In this document: positions 60,504 to 64,000 of the stretch, piece by piece
How the letters are laid out: each line of letters begins with the position of its first letter
Position numbering within the stretch: position 1 is the stretch's first letter
NCBI RefSeq assembly: GCF_001675285.1
Contig: NZ_LSGQ01000001.1
Location: 1-64,000, forward strand
DNA from: Elizabethkingia miricola
GTDB taxonomy: Bacteria > Bacteroidota > Bacteroidia > Flavobacteriales > Weeksellaceae
Reading direction: 5' to 3'
DNA: 64,000 bases
Made by a program: the position numbers and the translations under genes
The notes under the pieces: model-generated
Told to the model about the DNA's origin: nothing
Database searches by the model: none
The model's input: only the letters and a program-made list of their open reading frames with translations

Positions 60504-61070
60504 ATGAAATTACGTGAAAAGAGACCTGCTCTTATTTTAATAGATATCCAGAAAGGTTTTATGGATGAAGACTATTGGGGCGGTAACAGAAATAACAAAA
60601 ACGCTGAAGAAATAAGTGGTACAATTTTAAATAAATGGAGAGAACTGAGCTTGCCTATATTTCATATTCAGCACAGTTCCACTAATTCAAGTTCAAAATT
60701 ACATGAGTCAAATCCCGGGTTTGAGTTCAATGAATATGTTCTACCTATAGATAATGAACCTGTTATTACAAAAGAAGTAAACAGTGCTTTTATAGGAACT
60801 GATTTGAAAGAGAGACTAGACAGGGAAGGAATAAATACTCTTGTCATTACGGGCATAACGACCAATCACTGCGTATCGACCACTACAAGAATGGCAGGAA
60901 ATTATGGCTATGAAACTTATGTAATTTCTGATGCCACAACTGCCTTTGACAGAACAGGAATCAATGGTGAAAAGTATGATTCGGAAATAATACATTTAAC
61001 AGCACTTGCTAATCTGAATGATGAGTTTGCAACAGTATGGAGCTCTGAGAAATTACTAAATGAATTATAG
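60504..61070 (+). CDS. Isochorismatase-like cysteine hydrolase
   Basis: Amidohydrolase-type enzyme of 188 residues. The catalytic Asp is in LILIDIQKGF, a Lys in ITKEVNSAF, and the nucleophilic Cys in GITTNHCVSTTTRMAGN. Relatives include nicotinamidase and N-carbamoyl hydrolases; the active-site set is complete but the substrate is not predictable. A Crp/Fnr regulator follows after only five bases, suggesting joint transcription of DUF2071, hydrolase and regulator. Confidence 0.92.
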   Translation: MKLREKRPALILIDIQKGFMDEDYWGGNRNNKNAEEISGTILNKWRELSLPIFHIQHSSTNSSSKLHESNPGFEFNEYVLPIDNEPVITKEVNSAFIGTDLKERLDREGINTLVITGITTNHCVSTTTRMAGNYGYETYVISDATTAFDRTGINGEKYDSEIIHLTALANLNDEFATVWSSEKLLNEL

Positions 61071-61075
61071 GCTAT

Positions 61076-61651
61076 ATGAAAAGCATTATCCAGCATTTTG
61101 GAAAATATTTACCGTTGAATGAAAAAGAATCAGAGGCACTAACGAGTCGTCTGGTTGAGAAAAGAATAAAACGCAGACAGTTTATTCTGCAGGAAGGAGA
61201 TACCTGTAAATATTTCACGTACGTTGTAGAAGGCTGTTTCAAAATGTACGGAGTAGATCATTCCGGAACGGAATACAATCTGACTTTTGCAGCAGAAGAT
61301 GACTGGGTTGCTGATATTGACAGCCTGCATAATGAAAAGCCCTCCAGGCTTTTTATCGAAGCAATGGAACCTTCAGTAATCTTACAAATTTCTAAAGGAG
61401 ATTTATGGTATTTATATACAAATTTCCCAAAGTTCGACCGTAATTTCCGCGTTATTATTGAGAATAAATATATTGAGCTTCAAAACAGATTACTTCTCAC
61501 TTTCAGTGCAACGGCATACGAACGTTATGAGAATTTTCTAAAACAATATCCTCATCTTTCCAACAGAGTACCCAATACTCAAATTGCTTCTTATTTAGGA
61601 ATTACTCCTGAATTTCTAAGTAAAATAAGAAATGAAAGAGTACGAAAATAA
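61076..61651 (+). CDS. Crp/Fnr-family transcriptional regulator
   Basis: A 191-residue regulator with an N-terminal cyclic-nucleotide-binding-type beta-barrel (KRRQFILQEGDTCKYFTYVVEG) and a C-terminal HTH (NTQIASYLGITPEFLSKIRNE). The nucleotide-contact residues of true CRP are not preserved, and no FNR cysteine cluster is present, so the signal is unknown. This is the common Bacteroidota Crp/Fnr branch. It ends the operon; the next gene has its own promoter 70 bases on and may be a target. Confidence 0.9.
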   Translation: MKSIIQHFGKYLPLNEKESEALTSRLVEKRIKRRQFILQEGDTCKYFTYVVEGCFKMYGVDHSGTEYNLTFAAEDDWVADIDSLHNEKPSRLFIEAMEPSVILQISKGDLWYLYTNFPKFDRNFRVIIENKYIELQNRLLLTFSATAYERYENFLKQYPHLSNRVPNTQIASYLGITPEFLSKIRNERVRK

Positions 61652-61719
61652 GGCTGCCCTTAATCTAGATTAAGACTATTTCTTAATTTAGATTATAGAC
61701 ATTCACCGTTCATTCATCA

Positions 61720-61727
61720 TAGCTTTG
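61720..61727 (+). promoter_or_regulatory. -7 box of the NAD(P)-binding protein gene
   Basis: TAGCTTTG, 31 bases before ATG. Confidence 0.58.
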
Positions 61728-61758
61728 TATTGTCAGTTTCGACATACAATTTTTAAAT

Positions 61759-62427
61759 ATGAACACAATGAACACTACAACAAAAGTAGCCATTATCGGC
61801 TTAGGTAACATCGGAAAAGCTATTTCTTCTGATCTAACAAAAGGTAATTATCCTGTAATTCTGGCATCCAGAGAACTTAGCCAGGCACAAGAGCTTTCAT
61901 CTCATCTGGGAGCTTCAACAACTCCAATGGAAATAGCAGAAGCTATTAAAGAAGCTGATGTTATTATTCCTACAATCTATTATGATAAAATTAAAGAGTT
62001 TCTGAAAACCTATGCTCAGGAGCTTCAGGGAAAAATTATTATTGATGTTTCTAATCCTATTGCTCCTGATGAGAATGGTGGATTCAAAAAGATTATCAGT
62101 GAAAACGAATCTGCCGGAAAAAATCTTTCGGCGCTATTACCCCCCAATACAATTCTGATAAAAGCATTTGGCACACTAGCAGCTGCAACATTAACAAATG
62201 CGGCATTCAATACACCTGAAAGAAAAGTTCTCTTTTATGCTTCTGACAATATTAAGTCTAATAAAGTTGTAGAAGAACTTATTACAGCAAGTGGATTTGT
62301 TCCATTCCATATCGGAGGAATTGATCAGTCCATTCGCATTGAGGTATTTGGAGATCTTCACGAATTTGGAGCGCTTGGAAAAACCGTTACATTGGATGAA
62401 GCCAGACAAATAGTAATCAATTCATAA
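61759..62427 (+). CDS. NAD(P)-binding oxidoreductase, F420-dependent NADP reductase-like
   Basis: A 222-residue Rossmann protein: VAIIGLGNIGKAISSDLTKG, then VILASRE, IIIDVSNPI and LIKAFGTL. The layout matches the NADPH-dependent F420 reductase/NAD-binding domain family (PF03807 type), widely found in organisms without F420, where the substrate is unknown. Two in-frame ATG codons (61759 and 61768) are possible starts. An NTF2-like lipoprotein follows 14 bases downstream. The preceding Crp/Fnr gene suggests stress or redox control (inference). Confidence 0.86.
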   Translation: MNTMNTTTKVAIIGLGNIGKAISSDLTKGNYPVILASRELSQAQELSSHLGASTTPMEIAEAIKEADVIIPTIYYDKIKEFLKTYAQELQGKIIIDVSNPIAPDENGGFKKIISENESAGKNLSALLPPNTILIKAFGTLAAATLTNAAFNTPERKVLFYASDNIKSNKVVEELITASGFVPFHIGGIDQSIRIEVFGDLHEFGALGKTVTLDEARQIVINS

Positions 62428-62441
62428 TCAATACATCCAAT

Positions 62442-62924
62442 ATGAGAATCTTAGTAATAGCAATTCTGTTATTATCAGCTCAGTCATGTCAGAATAAAAC
62501 AGAAATGCAGAGCACCAATCAAAATCAAATCAAAATGGAAAACTCAGCAGAAAAAGCATCAATTGAGAACGTTTTATATACTTATGGAGATGCTTTAAAT
62601 ACAGCCGATGTAAGTAAGGTATTACATGTATATACACAGGACGGAGTATTTATGCCTACTACCCTTCCTACCGCTACAGGAACGGAGCAATTGAAAGAAT
62701 CATACAGCAATATTTTTAAAACCATACGGTTAAATGTAAAGTTTAATATTGAAGAGGTTCTTGTAAATGGAGATATAGCATTTGCCAGAACATCTTCAAA
62801 GGGAAATGTCATTATAAATGCAACCGATCAATCCATGCCTGAAGAAAACAGAGAGTTTTTCTTATTAAAAAAGGAAAATGGAAAATGGAAAATATTCAGA
62901 TATATGTTTAATAAATCTGAATAG
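62442..62924 (+). CDS. NTF2-like (SgcJ/DUF4440-type) lipoprotein
   Basis: A 160-residue lipoprotein: the signal ends in LLSAQSC near residue 16. The mature part has the NTF2/SnoaL cone fold pattern: IENVLYTYGDALNTADVSKVL, YTQDGVFMP, and a final FFLLKKENGKWKIFRYMFN. Such domains bind small molecules or form dimers; the role is unknown. It is 14 bases behind the oxidoreductase gene and ends the operon at a strong terminator. Confidence 0.87.
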   Translation: MRILVIAILLLSAQSCQNKTEMQSTNQNQIKMENSAEKASIENVLYTYGDALNTADVSKVLHVYTQDGVFMPTTLPTATGTEQLKESYSNIFKTIRLNVKFNIEEVLVNGDIAFARTSSKGNVIINATDQSMPEENREFFLLKKENGKWKIFRYMFNKSE

Positions 62925-62938
62925 GTCATACGATTAAT

Positions 62939-62973
62939 AAAAAAGCCCTCAACTAAAAAGTAAGGGCTTTTTT
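62939..62973. terminator. Bidirectional terminator between the NTF2-like and GH18 genes
   Basis: AAAAAAGCCCT pairs with AGGGCTTTTTT around a 13-base loop, lying between convergent genes. Confidence 0.9.
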
Positions 62974-62974
62974 A

Positions 62975-64000
62975 TTAAAATTCAATAGCGTCTAATAATC
63001 CATCTTTTGGTGCATCACTGGCTAGTTCCCAGAACATAATACCACCCAGACGTTGCTTTTTGATATAATCAGTTTTTATCTTAATCGATTTCTTGTTATC
63101 ACCGGTAGCAAAAAGCTTTTTCTCTGCATTGAACCAATAAGGCACCGATGCTGTCGAATCCCAATAAGCCACAAAGCCATCGGATTCCATAGTATCTTTA
63201 TTATTTTTATAATCTTTTCCACTTACAAACTTAGCCGCTTTAAACAAGCCATTATCACTGGTATCTTCTACCTGAAAATAGCGGGTATAGAAAGGCACAC
63301 CAACAACAACTTTACTTAAAGGAAATTTATATTTTCTGAAAAAATCTACAGCTCTGTCTATAGACTCGTCCTGAGATCTGTTAGAATATAATGCAGACTG
63401 ATGCCCTGTTTCAGTAGAATAACCATGCACAAGATCGTAGCTCATAAGATTCACGAAATCCAAGTATGGATTAACTTTCTGCCATTCAATAGATTTCTCA
63501 AAGAAATCACCAAATCCTCCGGCTGCAAATGTAATCAGTTTAGTCTTGCCCAATTCTTTACGTAACTGTATAACAAGATCCGTAAAGTTTGGCTTATCCT
63601 GATCCTGGTATAAATGCTCTGGCGGTCCTTTTATTGCAGGATATTCCCAGTCTAAATCGATTCCGTCCAGTTTAAAGTGATCGATAAATGCCTTTGTTGA
63701 CTTTGCGAATTCTATTCTTTTGTTCTTATCCGAGAATGTTGCAGAACAGGTAAAACATCCTGTCCACCCTCCTAAAGCGATCATTGTTTTTAGTTTGGGA
63801 TGCTTTTTCTTTAATTCGGCAAAGGTTTTTAGCATCACAGTGTCTTTTTTCTTGTTGATACTAATCTTTCCTTCATTATCCAAATGGGCAAATCCGTAAA
63901 TAAGGTGGGTAACTTTCTTAAGGTCATACTGCATTAAAGAAGTACTATCCGAAGAAATATAAGCCACTACCTTATATTGTTTTTGCTGCCCAAAAGCTAT
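62975..64000 (-). CDS. GH18 chitinase-like glycoside hydrolase, 5' end outside the window
   Basis: Secreted family 18 enzyme. The catalytic motif reads LDGIDLDWEYP, with Glu as proton donor. GGWTGCFTCSATF, VNLMSYDLVHGY and the final GGIMFWELASDAP complete the TIM barrel. The open frame continues past 63967 (a GTG) to the window edge as IAFGQQKQYKVVAYISSDS, which looks like the end of a signal peptide and mature N-terminus. The true ATG is therefore just outside, and about 341 residues are visible. A substrate insertion of chitinase type is not obvious. Chitinase or endo-beta-N-acetylglucosaminidase activity are both possible; this genus-level group secretes both kinds. Confidence 0.92.
   Translation of the reverse strand: MAFGQQKQYKVVAYISSDSTSLMQYDLKKVTHLIYGFAHLDNEGKISINKKKDTVMLKTFAELKKKHPKLKTMIALGGWTGCFTCSATFSDKNKRIEFAKSTKAFIDHFKLDGIDLDWEYPAIKGPPEHLYQDQDKPNFTDLVIQLRKELGKTKLITFAAGGFGDFFEKSIEWQKVNPYLDFVNLMSYDLVHGYSTETGHQSALYSNRSQDESIDRAVDFFRKYKFPLSKVVVGVPFYTRYFQVEDTSDNGLFKAAKFVSGKDYKNNKDTMESDGFVAYWDSTASVPYWFNAEKKLFATGDNKKSIKIKTDYIKKQRLGGIMFWELASDAPKDGLLDAIEF

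Noticed and set aside
1-64000. Prophage, CRISPR array, rRNA operon or integrative element
   Set aside because: None seen: no arrays of equal-spaced repeats, no integrase or phage structural genes, and no rRNA sequence. Only one partial tRNA lies at the left edge.

Overview
The window looks like chromosomal DNA of a flavobacterium (Bacteroidota, family Weeksellaceae). Many proteins recall Elizabethkingia or a close relative, but the genus is an inference from remembered sequence style, not from a search. Supporting signs seen directly: AT-rich DNA, almost no Shine-Dalgarno sequences, and Bacteroidota-type promoters (a -7 box TAnnTTTG, sometimes with TTTG or TTG about 19-20 bases upstream). Typical families are also present: GSCFA, DUF5683, WbqC, DUF4369-TlpA, DUF4861, an oversized signal peptidase I and a TonB with a cytoplasmic N-terminal extension. 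Gene density is high, there is no prophage or CRISPR array, and nearly every convergent gene pair is separated by a clear hairpin terminator.

Layout. 1-14.4 kb, mostly leftward: the 5' end of a tRNA, thioredoxin, a cysteine desulfurase, a HAD phosphatase with a UbiA-type polyprenyl-phosphate phosphoribosyltransferase, a lipocalin/OmpA lipoprotein pair, then the run parA-parB-DUF5683-dapB-lepB-wbqC-subtilase, followed by tonB and purA. 14.5-23.3 kb, rightward: a thioredoxin-like protein, a DEAD-box helicase, a PhoU-like/Pit phosphate uptake pair, polyprenyl synthase-GSCFA-TatD, and a small cysteine peptide with a GG-type leader followed by a TlpA lipoprotein. 23.3-34.3 kb: rhlE, the hpt-adk-obgE set, a secreted glycerophosphodiesterase, a complete RND efflux operon and a small histidine-motif membrane protein.

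34.6-37.3 kb holds the most interesting locus. The methionine ABC transporter metNIQ is preceded by a 34-codon leader ORF with four Met codons in a nine-codon stretch, then an intrinsic terminator. The end of the leader ORF can pair with the 5' arm of that terminator. These are the parts of classical ribosome-mediated attenuation, here apparently sensing methionine.

37.4-53 kb is the surface-sugar part: an apparent five-gene operon (glycosyltransferase, FkbM methyltransferase, flippase, GH88, DUF4861), a GH36 and a GH27 alpha-galactosidase, a GT2 enzyme, a RAYT transposase ringed by REP-like hairpins, polA, and a HipA-like kinase/DUF3037 pair. 53-64 kb: a MarR regulator overlapping a secreted protein and lying under a long palindromic operator, an M28 peptidase, a CPBP protease, pcrA, a stress-type operon (hypothetical, DUF2071, isochorismatase-like, Crp/Fnr), an NAD(P)-binding oxidoreductase with an NTF2-like lipoprotein, and a GH18 chitinase-like enzyme cut by the right edge.

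All calls come from reading the sequence. Family names rest on motif recognition, and no database search was run.
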